The notes beneath the pieces were generated by a model that saw only the letters and a list, made by a program, of their open reading frames with translations, did not search any database and had not been told where the DNA came from. The position numbers were made by a program, and so were the translations under genes. DNA of 64,000 nt from Blastocystis hominis (taxonomy: Eukaryota > Sar > Bigyra > Opalinata > Blastocystidae), in assembly GCF_000151665.1 (NCBI RefSeq), contig NW_013171826.1, positions 188,501-252,500 on the forward strand. Direction: 5' to 3'. Positions 9,742 through 21,637 of this stretch are shown here, one piece after another (the stretch's first letter is position 1; each line of letters starts with the position of its first letter).

Positions 9742-12628
9742 ATGCGTTTGTACAAACGAGAATTCTGCCAATCCATCTTGAAGCGGTACATTGAGTACTA
9801 TGGAATGAATCGCTCCATTTGTGGTAGGGAATTAACATCATGTCAGAAACCAATAGATTGCTGTCATACAAGTGATCGCACGATCTATTCATGCGAGGGG
9901 TGCTGCCATCGCTGTTGTTTTAACTGTTTTAAGAAGAAGGTTGTTCCTCTGTGAAATCTGCTTTATGGATAGTCCTCTGTGTGCCCGGTATGTAATAAAG
10001 AACGAGGGAATCTGATAAATGATGAAGTATTCGCTCCTTTCGTGCTTCCATTTAGAATATGAATACTATTCTTAGTGTTCTAGTGACTTCAAGACCTATT
10101 GTATTTCTTGAAAGCAGGAATCATGCATAGGACGTGATCATCAACAACAGCAACAAGTATTGCTTCCTATCGGATGTAATCTTTTTATGGCAGAACCCCA
10201 ATGTATAGGTGATGCGCTACTTCATCATCCTAATGAACGCTGTAAATAATTGTTCCATTCGCGACTGTCTCTTGCTCTATTTCATCATTGACAAGATCGA
10301 TTCGAGCGTACACCTCATCATCCGCCGTTTTTCTCTAGCTCTTTTCGAAATGCATCTGGCGAGTTCCCCAGAAAATCATTAACTCCAAGTACCGATTTCA
10401 CGACATTATCGAAGTCCTCCGACCGGGAATCTCCATCGAGGAGGGCAACTCCTCGTTCGGTAAAGCGTTCTACAACGAACTCTATCAGCTCCCGGGTGTT
10501 TCCCTGCCTCACCAAGAGATCGAGCCGATCATCGACCTGTCGATGCTAGATACTCCCTCGAACGCGGATATAGATTCCTCACTGATCAGCGACTCCAATT
10601 CCTTCTCCTCTGCACAATCTCACAGTGATGACCAAAATCAGGACATCGACTCTGCTCCATCCAGTCCCATCGACCCAGCGCAAGCTCGCTTTCTCTTCAC
10701 GCGAGGCACGCTCTTTTCTCGCTACGGCGCCCTGCGTGACGAGCGTGTGGTGATCTTTTCGAAGAGAACGGACCCATCAAGCGGTCAAATGCAGCTGTTT
10801 TCGATCGTTCGCGACGATCATTATTGCTATTTTGGATGGTTTGTGGACATCAAGGCGATCACAGGGATCGGGTATTTGTTCAATGGAGACGGCTCGTATT
10901 ATCGCGGGGAGTTTGTGGGGGGAGAGAAGAATGGATACGGAGAGTTTTATTATGAAAATGGAAGTCATTATAATGGGTTTTGGAGGCGAAATATCAAGCA
11001 AGGAAATGGTCGGTTTTACTTTAATAAGGAGTTGTATTATATTGGGAAGTGGGATAACAATAAAATGATTGAATGTGAATTGCAATTCTTGTTGCAAATC
11101 AGCGATTCCGCGCATGTGTATCAATATATGAGGAGCAACAATGATCATATTTTCTTCAAACAATCACAATTCAGTACTCATCGATTTTATTGAATCATTG
11201 AAAGACATCAACAATTTGAATATGAACGAACTGCAAGCCATTCTCGATTCCCCCGCGGGAGAACTCTTCTCAAATCCGTATTTCAACGTGATTGAGGAGA
11301 TGAACATCAATTCCGTGTTCGAACCGCGGGAAGATATCGATGGCGTGCTTGGGAGTTACCTTGATATATTCCCGCGGTTCCCAAACCTTCGCTATGTGTC
11401 GCTTTCGAGTAGGTTTGGAGGGAAAACGTAACAAGATTTGCAGATTCAGTCGCTGAAAATCAAGGAAGGCTCGCTGAACAATCTGCTGATCTTTTTCATC
11501 GTGGATTGTCCGCTCCTAAAAACCATCGAAATCGGTCGCGGATCGTTGACTCGATTGGACACACTTCGCATTGCATCTCTTCCGAAACTCACCACTCTTT
11601 TATTCGGCGATTATGCCTTTAATGATCATTCAGAAAGTACGAATCCCGATCCGAAAGAGAGCAGCGAGGAGCGGCTCGCGACGAGATATCTGGACTGCCA
11701 GTATAAAAACAAATCGCTGATTCTGAGCAGTTGTTGAATGAATCATCGAATCAATCGCAGAACTGCCCTGTTTGCTTTCCATTCGATTTGGAAAACACTC
11801 CTGTACATCCATTTACTCGTTTGTTCTCAGCGGTCTTTCGTCGCTTTCCGTTTTGTTCTTCGCAGATTCCGCTTTTGCAGAGTCGCGATGTCTCCAACTC
11901 GACAGTACCTCCGTTTCCCCTTTGATTGAATCAGATTTGCCCTCTCTGATTATGCTCGAATTCAAAAATGGATGTTTTGAAAACGGAGATTTGCACTGGA
12001 AAGGTACCCCGTTTCCCCTTTTTTTCTCTCTTGCAGATCTTCCAAAGCTCTCCACGTTCAAGTGCGGAGACAACTGCTTCAAAAAACGCCAATTGCTCAT
12101 TCTCAAACGTACTCGCTTCTCATTTCGTTGAGTCAAAGCGTTCCAGTCGCTCGTCGATTTCTCCTGCGGACTCCAAAGCTTTGCGTTTTCCAATCTCCAA
12201 GCCGTGGCTAGTAAACCGCTGCTTCCATCGAATGAATGGCAGATTTGTCGAAGTTGGAATCGATTCGGTTCGGCGATGCCGCGTTTTACCACGCGCCTCA
12301 GCTTTATCTGGGCAATTTGATGAATCTGCGCAGTGTTTCGTTTGGAGATCGTGCGTTTTTCGAAGTCGTGACGATGCATTTTATAAGTCGAGACAGAGGA
12401 GAGATGGCATGTAGATTTGCCCAAGCTGGAGACGGTCAATTTCCAGCAGAATAGCGCGTATAGGGTAAAGACGTTTATTTTTACAAGTGGAGAAGGGAGA
12501 AGGCGTTACCTGTAGACTTGCCGAGTCTTCGTTTCATACGGGTTTATCCGCATAACGAGAATGAATCTCCGTTTAAAGCGTTGAGGAATATTATTGCACA
12601 AGGTTTGAATGGAGATGGTTGTGAATGA
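9742..12628 (+). CDS. RING-like zinc finger + MORN + leucine-rich repeat protein
   Basis: The first exons give a RING-like Cys cluster (CDCCHTSD, CEGCCHRCC, FNCF, CPVCNKERG). A 29-nt intron (GTATTC...TTTAG, about 10028-10056) then links it in frame to a helical region, so the finger and the repeats are one protein. MORN repeats follow (GYLFNGDGSYYRGEF, YGEFYYENGSHYNGFW). The C-terminal half is BspA/LRR_5-type repeats, each exon starting at a split Asn codon followed by LP (for example NLPSLIMLEFKNGCF, DLPKLSTFKCGDNCF, NLPKLETV, NLPSLRFIRV). Joins around 11160-11200 and 11410-11440 are uncertain. Possibly a ubiquitin ligase with a recognition scaffold (inference). TGTTTGTT at 12699-12706. Confidence 0.72.
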
Positions 12629-12698
12629 AAGATATCGATACCAATGTTCTGAGTATTTTTCGATGCTGTCACTGCAATATTTGTATTATCAGATCGAT

Positions 12699-12706
12699 TG
12701 TTTGTT
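12699..12706 (+). terminator. TGTTTGTT motif after the RING-MORN-LRR gene
   Basis: Exact motif about 70 nt after the TGA and 3 nt before the ATG of the lipase gene. Confidence 0.65.
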
Positions 12707-12709
12707 AAA

Positions 12710-14621
12710 ATGTCTAATCTCTATTCTACAAAAGAGGGAGGAGACGCGGAAAAGTCTTCTACGCAGTCCTATAGTCGATACATCTATTTTTATTTGATTG
12801 TGCTCTTCATTGCGAAATGTCTGTATCTTTTCGTGATTACGCTCTAACACGATAGCAAACTCGCCGGGCTCAAAAGCTGGATATTGGCATACATTTTTTC
12901 GTACTGTACTTTGAAGTATGTCTTTTCTATTATTCGCCAAGTGGATAAACACTTCCACACCGACATAACAAAGGTTGTTGAAGACAGTCCCTTGTTTTAC
13001 GAGGGTTCTTTCATATCTGATTTGAAAACGTTTTCTTTGGATCGGCTCATTACCCGTTAGAATGCAAAATATATTAACTTCGTTATTGTTACCTCATTTT
13101 CGCAGTATTGCTGGACTGTCCGTTTCTCAACTCTTATACGGATTCCTGCAAGCCGCACAGAATCAAGTACACATTGACAATGCTTTGTTCACTCTAGAAA
13201 CCGATTCAATACAATGGGGAGTTGATTGACCTCGACTCCAAGATTGTTCACGAAATTGAACATTATAGCCGAATGGCTGTAGCCTCCTACGGTCGGAAAG
13301 TCACCATGAAATCCAACCTTTCCACTTTCAATCCAGAGAGTTTTCTCCCAACTGACGATTCTCCCTTTTATACCAACGACATCACTTCCATGCTCGAAAT
13401 CCAACTAGGCGACGACGCCTATCTCGAGTTTCTCTTAGATCATTGCGGGTTGCAGGTCGAAGACTTGCTATATTACTGCTTCGAAGGCGCTTCGCTGAAC
13501 ACGTCGAACGGAACGGAGTTTCACTCCCCTCCCGTGTTTATCCTGCGCGATACGATGAGCCGAAGCATCGTCGTGCTCGTTCGCGGCACCCACGACTTCA
13601 ACGACATCTTGATCGATATCTATGGGAAGGAAATGAAATGGGAAGAAGGCTTCGTCCACGAAGTGCTCATTCATATTTCTCATCACTCGCAGGGAATCGG
13701 AATGATCGCCAAGTCCATCGCCACCGACCCCCAGATTCTCTCCATCCTCGAGGAAGCTCTCACCCAACACACCGATTACACACTCAAAGTCGTGGGACAC
13801 TCGCTCGGCGCCAGCATTGCAGCGCTCACCGCGATTTATTGGCACACGCATCACACGTTTCGCTCTTTTGAAAACAGGGGTGAAAATGAGTTGTTTTTGC
13901 GGTGCTTCGCGTTCGCGCCGCCGCCCGCCATTTCGAAGGAAGTGAAGGAAAAAGGCGTCGGTTTTGTGTATTCGGTGGTGAATGAGGATGATATCGTGCC
14001 TCGACTGAATACGGTTTGTATTTATGGCATGCTACGGGAGGTGTTCCCTTATTTGTTCTGTTAGAAATAGATTCGGCAGTATGTCGATCCCTCCATTGTA
14101 AATTCCTGTGCGGATAAAGATTCTGAGGATCGGGAAGAGCTTAGGAGGTCGTTTCGACAGATTTCACACCACTCGATAAGCGAGGAGAAGGAAGTCTATC
14201 CCATTTTGTCGAAATCGATATTCTCGAGTTCTTATGCGCCGGTTATGCCGAACGTTGGAAGTAGTGGGAATCTAGATGAAATTGATGCGTCGATCTATGG
14301 AAGTTATGTTCTTCCAGGTTCTATTTATCTGTTTCATCCTGCAATTGCCGATGGAAAGAAGTATTTGGAATATGAGGAGGAGAAGAACATGTATGTCAAA
14401 GTATTGTGTGCAATGTCCTGTCTTAAGGTTAGTCAATAAAGTCGCTCATATCGCTTTTCGTGGCGAGACAAGCTCCCAAAGCTCCGGGCGTGATGTATTT
14501 CTCTTCAGAGCAGCAATTTCCTCAGGTTGTCCGTCTTTCTCTGTACTTTACAATTCACCACAACTTTGCAATGTATGAGAACGCAATAAGAGAAATAGTG
14601 AATGGAAACACTCAAAAGTAA
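12710..14621 (+). CDS. Class 3 lipase, diacylglycerol-lipase (DAGL)-like
   Basis: N-terminal TM helices (YFYLIVLFIAKCLYLFVITL, SWILAYIFSY, IAGLSVSQLLYGFL) precede the alpha/beta-hydrolase domain. The nucleophile elbow is GHSLGASIAAL; upstream is the lid region VLVRGTHDFNDILIDIYG. The catalytic Asp is in VNEDDIVPRLN, and the catalytic His is in IHHNFAMYENAI near the C-terminus, as in sn-1 DAG lipases. It therefore probably releases 2-monoacylglycerol from diacylglycerol at a membrane. Clear short introns: 31 nt (GTACAC...CTCTAG) before KPIQYNGEL and 32 nt (GTATTG...GTTAG) before SIKSLISLF. The first two exon joins are not resolved. TGTTTGTT at 14630-14637. Confidence 0.82.
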
Positions 14622-14629
14622 TGGATGCG

Positions 14630-14637
14630 TGTTTGTT
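14630..14637 (+). terminator. TGTTTGTT motif of the lipase gene
   Basis: Exact motif 8 nt after the TAA. Confidence 0.65.
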
Positions 14638-14693
14638 AATAAATATCACGATTGGATATTTCATTATTTACTTGATATTTTCTTCCTATTCAC

Positions 14694-15828
14694 ATGTTTC
14701 CCCCTTCTTCTTTTCGGGTGATCGGAGTAGTTGGCACCTATTGGATTATTTCATGGTCCGCAATATTCATAAATAAGTATGTACTGATGTGTGTTTTTTC
14801 CTTAGATTTGTCTATAGCCACTTAAATTCGACCTTCTCGGCTCCCTACTTTTTGACGCTGATCCAGTTTATCGCGCCCTCGCTTGTACTCTATGCATTCT
14901 TCCGACTCAATTCTTGGCTAAAGTTAGTAAAATCATTTCCAGACATATCGTATCTTGTAAATGCATGAATAAACATGAGATTTTCCTTCAGTACAGCAAA
15001 GAAGGTGTTTCCGTTATCTGCTCTATTTTGCCTAACGGTAACGATGAGCAATCTATGCCTGAAATATGTTGAAGTGTCATTTTATCAGATTTCGCGCTCT
15101 CTTGGCATTCCCATGATTCCTTTTATCAAGTAATGCTTTTCAAAGAGTGTGATATCCAGTTATATCCTATTCGGAGAGCACACAACCGTCCAGACCCTCC
15201 TCTCCTGCTTCACCATCGTTTTTGGGTAGGGTACTCGAAGTGAGCGTTAATCGCTAGCTACATTGCAGGAGTCGAAGGAGAAATCAATTTCTCTCTGAAG
15301 GGCACTCTGTTTGGCGTGGGTGCAAGTCTGGTCGGTGCGTTCTATACCATTTTCCTTCAACGTTACCTCAAAGATGTGATCAAGAACAGCTGGGAGCTCA
15401 CCTTCTACAACAACCTCAATAGTTGCGCGATTCTCCCGCTTCTCTGCCTTGCGATGGGAGAAGTGGAGGTTGTCTGGGCGCACCGGGCTGAGCTCTCGCT
15501 CTCCTTTTTTGTTTGGACAGCCTTTGCGGGCATTGTCGGACTGTTTGTGGGTATTGCGACCCAAATGCAGATTAAATACACGAGTAGCCTGTCCCACAAC
15601 ATTTCTGGAGTGATGAAGAACTGCATTCAGTCGTTCATTGGAGCTGCAATCTACCAAACACCACTCACACTGAAGGGTATATGTGGCGTGTTGCTGGTGG
15701 TGGGAGGCTCGTTTTCCTATGCGTTTGAGAGGATTCAGCTCAGTACTCTTCCAAAACAAGAAGAGCAAACGCGATTAATCCAGAGAGATGTGGAGAAAGG
15801 CAGTACTTATAGAAGTAATAGTTGCTAA
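14694..15828 (+). CDS. Nucleotide-sugar transporter, GDP-fucose (SLC35C1) type
   Basis: Spliced exons give a ten-helix DMT/TPT-fold carrier. Diagnostic segments are SAIFINKFVYSHL, the SLC35C1-like LPLS...MSNLCLKYVEVSFYQISRSL (here FPLSALFCLTVTMSN), and near the C-terminus IKYTSSLSHNISGVMKNC. These match the GDP-fucose transporter subfamily, which exchanges GDP-sugar for GMP across the Golgi membrane. Introns run 29-35 nt except one of about 70 nt (GTTAGT...TTCAG, about 14927-14991). The soluble C-terminus is short. Substrate by homology only. Convergent with uL1; the two genes share a palindromic 3'-end element at 15849-15874. Confidence 0.85.
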
Positions 15829-15848
15829 GCATTTCTTCTTCTTCTTGC

Positions 15849-15874
15849 TGTTTGTTTGTTTGTTTCAACAAACA
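15849..15874. terminator. Bidirectional TGTTTGTT element between convergent genes
   Basis: Plus strand TGTTTGTTTGTTTGTTTC is followed directly by AACAAACA, which is TGTTTGTT on the minus strand. One short, partly palindromic block thus serves the transporter (+) and uL1 (-). Confidence 0.7.
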
Positions 15875-15933
15875 TACTGAGTGAGAAGTGAGTAGAAACA
15901 GCTCCCAGTCGAAACTGGTGGTAACTCCATTCC

Positions 15934-16671
15934 TTAGAAGTAGATCTGCTGGACAGGTCCCATGGTGGACTTGATGTACACCACCTTAATGTTCTGCCAC
16001 TTCTTCTTCAGCAGAGACACCAGGAAGTTGATGGAGAGCACGATGTTGCTCTTCAGCTGGTCCTTGGTGAGCTCCACATGGCCCACAGGCACGGACAGGC
16101 ACAGCACCTTCTTCATCTGGAACTTCACAGTGTGAAGGATGCCCTTCACCTTCTCAGCGGGATCCTCGCTGTTGGTGATCACAGAGGGGAACTTTCCAGC
16201 TCTGTTCAGACCAGGTCCTATCAGTCTGGGAAGCTTCTTGATCAGAGTATCCGAAGCGAGGAAGGCGTCGTACTTCTTGCAGAGCTTGCGGATCACCTTC
16301 TTGTTCTTGTTGATGGCGGTGATCTCATCCACGTTCATGCAGGGGATGTTCTCCTTCTTGCACAGCTGCTCGTGCTTATCGTTCACGAACACGCACACGT
16401 TGATCTTGGCACGAGTGGGGTTCGGGAGCTGGAAGGAACCAGCGAAACGCTTGTCCTTGGCAGGGTCAATCTGCTTCAGAGTGACCTGAAGCTCCACGGT
16501 CTCCACGAAACCTCTCTTCTTTCCCTTCAGAGTCTCACCGTCCATCTCAATCTCCTTTCCGGCAGAGTAGTCCAGAATGTTATCAAGAGCCTTGCTCAAA
16601 GTTTCGCTGTTAACCTTACTAGAAGAAGGTAAGGAAATGCATATACACAGACATTAGAAAACCTACCTCAT
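15934..16671 (-). CDS. RPL10A: Large-subunit ribosomal protein uL1 (L10a)
   Basis: The start codon lies in a 5-nt coding exon (ATGAG, 16667-16671) followed by a 48-nt intron (16619-16666). Splicing gives MSKVNSETLSKALDNIL, the usual uL1 N-terminus. The body shows KKRGFVETVELQVTLKQIDP, KIDV-like INVCVF, DAFLASDTLIKKLPRLIGPGL (the RNA-binding loop) and the C-terminal GPVQQIYF. Length about 227 aa matches eukaryotic L10a (about 217). It forms the L1 stalk of the 60S subunit at the E site. The intron right after the start codon is longer than the window norm, as in uS4. Confidence 0.95.
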
Positions 16672-17168
16672 CACAAAAAAAAATCACTGAAAATAAACCA
16701 CAAAAAAGTTGTTCAACAGGTAATTATATTACTGGACGCACTATAAAGTCCAGCGGTTTCCCTGTATTTTATTCCTATATAACTTCCAAAACCGGTTTTC
16801 TGTAATTTCGATCGATTTGCTTTTATAAACGACGAAAGAGTGATAATATAGTATATAATTGATCAAAAATCACATTACGGTGTATGGCAACATCATCCGC
16901 ATTCTTATCCATTTTGTGACATTATGTGATATAAACAGATTGCAATGTCATTGTCAGAATCAAACTCAGAATTGTTTGGCAGTGCGCCTTTTTCACTCTC
17001 TATCGAATAGCACTGCACTGTTCACATTGTTCAATGGAAAAGAAATAGAGCTACGATCCAGTCGAATCTGTTCCTCAGATGGCAGAAATCGGGACTATTT
17101 CCCAAATGCGTTTCCACGTTTCCTACATCATATTCGCATTGTATTGTTCTCTAAACCTCATACGTACC
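16672..17168. other. Divergent spacer between uL1 and carboxylase
   Basis: About 500 bp, AT-rich, between two divergently transcribed, probably highly expressed genes. It should hold both promoters. A 104-codon ORF at 16859-17200 has no recognisable content and overlaps the carboxylase start. Confidence 0.5.
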
Positions 17169-18157
17169 ATGTTTGGACGTTCCTTCTCTGGAATTCGTAG
17201 TGTAGGGGTTTGGTGACGTTTTGTGAGAGTCTAGGTTTCTAAACTTGCCAGAAGTTTTGCGACTGAAGGTAGGCAATTTTGAGGTGGAGTGAGTGCGTAG
17301 GCGAGCTTCCGTTCAAGAAGATCCTGGTAGCTAACCGTGGAGAGATTGCTTGCCGTGTGTTCAAGACCGCTAAGCGCATGGGTATCAAGACGGTGGCTGT
17401 GTACTCGGACGCTGATCGCAACGCCAAGCACGTGAAGATGGCTGATGAGGCTGTTTACATTGGTCCTTCTCCGTCTGCCCAGAGTTACTTGGTGGCCGAT
17501 AAGATCGTTGAGGCTTGCCGTAAGACTGGAGCTGACGCTGTGCACCCTGGTTATGGTTTCCTTTCTGAGAACTGGCGTTTCGCGGAGACTCTGGAGAAGG
17601 AGGGAATTATCTGGTGCGGTCCTGGCAAATATGCGATTGAGGCGATGGGAGATAAGATCGGTTCGAAGATCCTGGCCGTGAAGGCGAAGGTGAACACGAT
17701 TCCTGGTTTCAACGGCGAAATCAACTCGGACGAGGAGGTTCTGCGCATTGCGAACGACATTGGTTACCCTGTGATGATCAAGGCGTCGGCTGGAGGCGGT
17801 GGCAAGGGAATGCGTATCGCTTGGAACGACAAGGAGGCGCTGTCTGGATTCCACCTGTCGAAGCAGGAGGCGAAGTCTGCGTTCGGCGATGACCGCATGT
17901 TCATCGAGAAGTACATCGAGGAGCCGCGCCACATCGAGATCCAGGTGCTGGGCGACAAGTTCGGTAACTACTGCGCGTTCCCCGAGCGCGAGTGCTCGAT
18001 CCAGCGTCGCAACCAGAAGGTGATCGAGGAGTCTCCGTCGGTGCTGCTGGACGAGGAGACGCGCACGGCGATGGGCAAGCAGGCGTGCATGATGGCGAAG
18101 GCGGTGAACTACTGCTCCGCGGGAACGGTGGAGTTCCTGTGCGACAAGCACAAGAAC

Positions 18158-18192
<35 letters not shown>

Positions 18193-19312
18193 GGAGCACC
18201 CGATCACGGAGATGGTGACGCGCGAGGATATCGTGGAGCAGATGTTCTGGATCGCCGCGGGCCGCAAGCTGCCGGACCGTCTGATCAACTGGCCGCTGAA
18301 GCGGTACGCGCACGCGATCGAGGCGCGCGTGTACGCGGAGGACCCGCGCCGGAACTTCCTGCCGTCGCTGGGTCTGCTGACGAAGTACATCGAGCCGCGC
18401 GGCGAGTTCGTGCGATGCGATTCGGGCATCCTGGACGGATCGCAGATCTCGATGTACTACGACCCGATGATCTGCAAGCTGGTGACGTGGGGCGACGACC
18501 GCGCGATGGCGATCAAGCGCATGGACGAGGCGCTGAACACGTACATCATCCGCGGCCTGAACCACAACTCTGCGTTCCTGCAGGACGTGATCCGGTCGAA
18601 GCGCTTCGGCTCGGGGAAGATCACGACGAACTTCATCAAGGAGGAGTACCCCGACGGCTGGACGGGCTCGCACCTGACGGAGACGGAGGCGGAGCAGCTG
18701 ATCGCGGCGACGATCGCGGTGCACCAGGAGCGTCTGGCGAAGGAGGCGACGAACGACCAGCAGATGGAGTCGTACGAGCCGGTGTGTGAGAAGGACCTGG
18801 TGGCGACGGTGGGCGAGAAGGAGTACAAGGTGCACATGGAGTTCGAGGGCGAGGCGATGACGCTGGAGATCGACGGAAAGAAGGTGAAGGTGGAGGACGC
18901 GGGTCTGGAGAGCGACCGTCCGATCGTGAGCGCGAAGGTGGACGGCGTGGACGTGAAGGTGCAGTACTTCGAGCCCACCACCGAGGGATACAGCATGCAG
19001 TACTGCGGAGGAAACTTCGACGTGGTGCTCCGCAGCGCGCGCGCCCAGGAGCTGAGCAAGTTCATGATCCCCAAGGTGCAGCCCGACACCAGCAAGTTCC
19101 TCGCCTCCCCCATGGCCGGATCCCTCGTCAAGGTCCACGTCAAGGAGGGCGATCGCGTCGAGGCCGGACAGCCTCTCGCCGTCGTCGAGGCCATGAAGAT
19201 GCAGAACGAGCTCTACGCGCAGAAGGCCTGCGTCGTCAAGAAGGTCTACTTCAAGCCCGGACAGAACCTCGCGCTCGACGATGTCATCATGGACTTTGAT
19301 GTGTCCGCTTAA
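17169..19312 (+). CDS. PCCA: Propionyl-CoA carboxylase alpha chain (biotin carboxylase/BCCP)
   Basis: Two introns (17202-17234, 17269-17300) restore an N-terminal organelle presequence, MFGRSFSGIRS-VSKLARSFATEG, ahead of FKKILVANRGEIACRVF. The biotin carboxylase domain has the ATP-grasp loop ASAGGGGKGMRIAW, the catalytic region PERECSIQRRNQKVIEE and EMNTRLQVEHPITE. The BT domain follows, and then the biotinyl domain with EAMKMQNEL, where the Lys is the biotin site. Total about 690 aa, as for PCCA. With a beta chain (not in this window) it converts propionyl-CoA to methylmalonyl-CoA, or the reverse path to propionate, in the mitochondrion-related organelle. Methylcrotonyl-CoA carboxylase alpha is the alternative. 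Strong GC-rich codon bias. TGTTTGTT at 19409-19416. Confidence 0.9.
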
Positions 19313-19770
19313 GCGAACGAGCGAAGGAACAGGGAAGGAGGAATAAAGAAGGAAGGAAGGTGTAGTCGTAGTAATAATCATCGTATAACAACAATATGAA
19401 TACTGAAGTGTTTGTTGGAAAGAAAACACACAGGAAATGAAAGGAAACGAAAGGTGTGTGTCGGAATGAGTTTAGTGTTAGAGAATTCTTGTTGATGGAT
19501 GTATTGTGGTTAAATGTGATGATGGTATCGGTCACCAACAACCGTCATTACCCTTCTGACAATGTGGATAGAGGCTTTTCTTATCATGGGAGGACGTTGT
19601 AATCGATTCTAAGAGGAATTCAGCTGTTTTGCAGCTGTACAACAAAACGAAGAATATCAGTAGTAAGTAAATCAAACCAAACAGAGCAGAAAACAACACA
19701 AAATCAATGAAAGAATCGTTTTGAAGGAATAACCGACAAATCTACTGTGTTCCTTTTCCAAATAGATCTA
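19313..19770. other. Convergent 3' spacer
   Basis: Between the carboxylase (+) and a MORN-LRR gene (-). It holds TGTTTGTT at 19409-19416 for the carboxylase and a relaxed copy (TGTTTGGTTTG on the minus strand, near 19670) for the LRR gene. No ORF supported. Confidence 0.5.
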
Positions 19771-21637
19771 TTAATTCTGAAGATACATCTTATCATAAGG
19801 TGATAATGTAGAAATGATACTCGATACTATTTTCGATTGGACTCCCTGAAACGAACAAGGCAGTCTGACAGTACGAAGACTAGGAATATCTGATCCAATG
19901 AACGCTGACATTTCAACATACTTTCTAAAGTCAGTTGCTTCAGATTTTGCAAGCTATTCCCTTGTGACGTGAAGAATGCTAGGCTGGGAAGATCTGCGAT
20001 CACTCATCTCATTTCACCTCAGTCATACTTCGCATTATCAAGGAACTGGAAGTATCCTTCTGCTGTCCGGAAAGTGCAGACTGGCCCAACTCGATTGATT
20101 GCAACGAAGGGAGATCTAACCAAATCATGCAAACGATTATGATGGATACTTTCAATGATTGCTGACAAGCTACTAAACGATTGATCACCTAAGGAAATTG
20201 ATTTTAGTTTGGGAAGATCTATACACTCAAGAAAGCAAAGAAAAACAAACCTTGTACTATAAATGTCGAGTAATAAAAGTTTGCTGACTCGCTTCCCATA
20301 ATACCAATCATGAGAGACTGTAATGAATCCAAATTCTTCAATTCGAAGTCTCCTCCATAATCACTGAAACTGAACTCGCCAATTTGTATTAATTCTAATG
20401 ACTCACAATTCAATACATGGAATGATTTCGATTCATCATTCCCGTAGTCATTCGTCTTTTGAGTAAATGAGTTCTTGCCGATTTTGAAACTTTTCAGTTT
20501 CTTCAACCCATCGATTTTCACGTCTCTTACCGAACTGAAAGCATGATCTCCAATATCAATCGTCCGAACAGTACTGTCGGAGGCTGGAGTAAAATGAAGA
20601 ATAGCAGCATCATTACATCTATTACTATAAACAGAAAAGTTCTGAACATCCTTTGCAATTGAGCATGACTCTTTATTCGCCGCTTTCTTTCTTACAGATA
20701 GAATAATAGCTAAGATTATGATCACGATAATTAAAATCGTTAAAAGAACAAGTGATATTATACAGCATTTGCGACGATATCCACACATATAGGAGGTTTC
20801 TCTTCCTCGTCTTCCTGGTTCATAAAAGGTTCCTGACCCATGTCGTTTTCCTTTTTTGTACAATCCATCATAAATGATAGTCTTTCCATCATTTTCGTAT
20901 TCCGTCCCTCTTCCATTTCTGGGGAAATTTCTTTTTAAGTCATTTAAATATCCCCCTTCATACACTTTCTTTCCATCTTGGTATTCAGTCATCATATTTC
21001 TCTCAAACTTTTTCAACTGTTCAATCCAGACACCAGCTTTGTATACCCCGATTTCGCTGATCGTGTTGTTTTGATAAACATAGCAAATCCCATCATACTC
21101 CCCTTTTTTGTTTTTTCTACAGTACCGAATTATGTTGTGACTCGCGTCTCGTTCCTCCCAGTAATGTTTCAGCAGCCTACATCGTGTAATATTATATTGC
21201 TTATTCCCTTTATAATAAAATCCATCAAAGATAAGTTTCCCTTCCTGATTATATTCCTTCACTCTACCTTGGAGATACCCCTTCGTGAAATTTCCTTTGT
21301 ATATCAAATTACCATCACTGTCACGTAATTCACAAGGCCCATTCGCTTCCATGTCGATCATTGTTAACAATGCTATGATTACCTTCTTTTCGGTTAGTAC
21401 CTTTGCCGCACACTCTTCACCCTTCGACTTTGCCTCAACTTCGATTGTATAGCCAGCATGAGGGGCTTTCACGGTGTAAATTTCTTTATTCTCTTCTCGG
21501 ACAATAGAATCAATAGGAAACTCCTCCGAAAATTTCTTAGTCCAACAAGTACCATCTTCACTATGTTCTTTCCTTGCAGAATCGCTATTCGGAATCAGTG
21601 CGATACCGCCTTTTCCGCTTTCTACCATACTGCTCAC
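19771..21637 (-). CDS. MORN - transmembrane - leucine-rich repeat protein
   Basis: N-terminal MORN-like repeats (LIYKGNFTKGYLQGRVKEY, IYDGLYKKGKRHGSGTFYE) are followed by a basic stop-transfer sequence and one TM helix (CIISLVLLTILIIVIIILAI). Then come LRR_5/BspA repeats (RTIDIGDHAFSSVRDVKIDG, LKSFKIGKNSFTQ, LQSLMIGIMG). The last four repeats are separate exons divided by introns of 32-36 nt (for example 20219-20250), each splitting the first codon of D/N-L/I-P. The stop is TAA at 19771-19773. Probably a type II-like surface protein with LRRs on one side and MORN on the other; orientation is inferred. Paralogue of the next gene, with near-identical blocks (NDESKSFHVLNCESLE / KDESKSFHILNCESLE). 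Confidence 0.75.

Noticed and set aside
10059-10062. Apparent ATGA overlap between a small zinc-finger ORF and a downstream LRR ORF
   Set aside because: A 29-nt GT...TTTAG intron (about 10028-10056) removes the stop and keeps the frame, so a single gene fits better.
16859-17200. 104-codon plus ORF upstream of the carboxylase
   Set aside because: No recognisable content, and it overlaps the better supported carboxylase start at 17169.
17231-19429. 732-codon minus-strand ORF
   Set aside because: Antisense shadow of the biotin carboxylase gene, His/Leu/Arg-rich with no family match.
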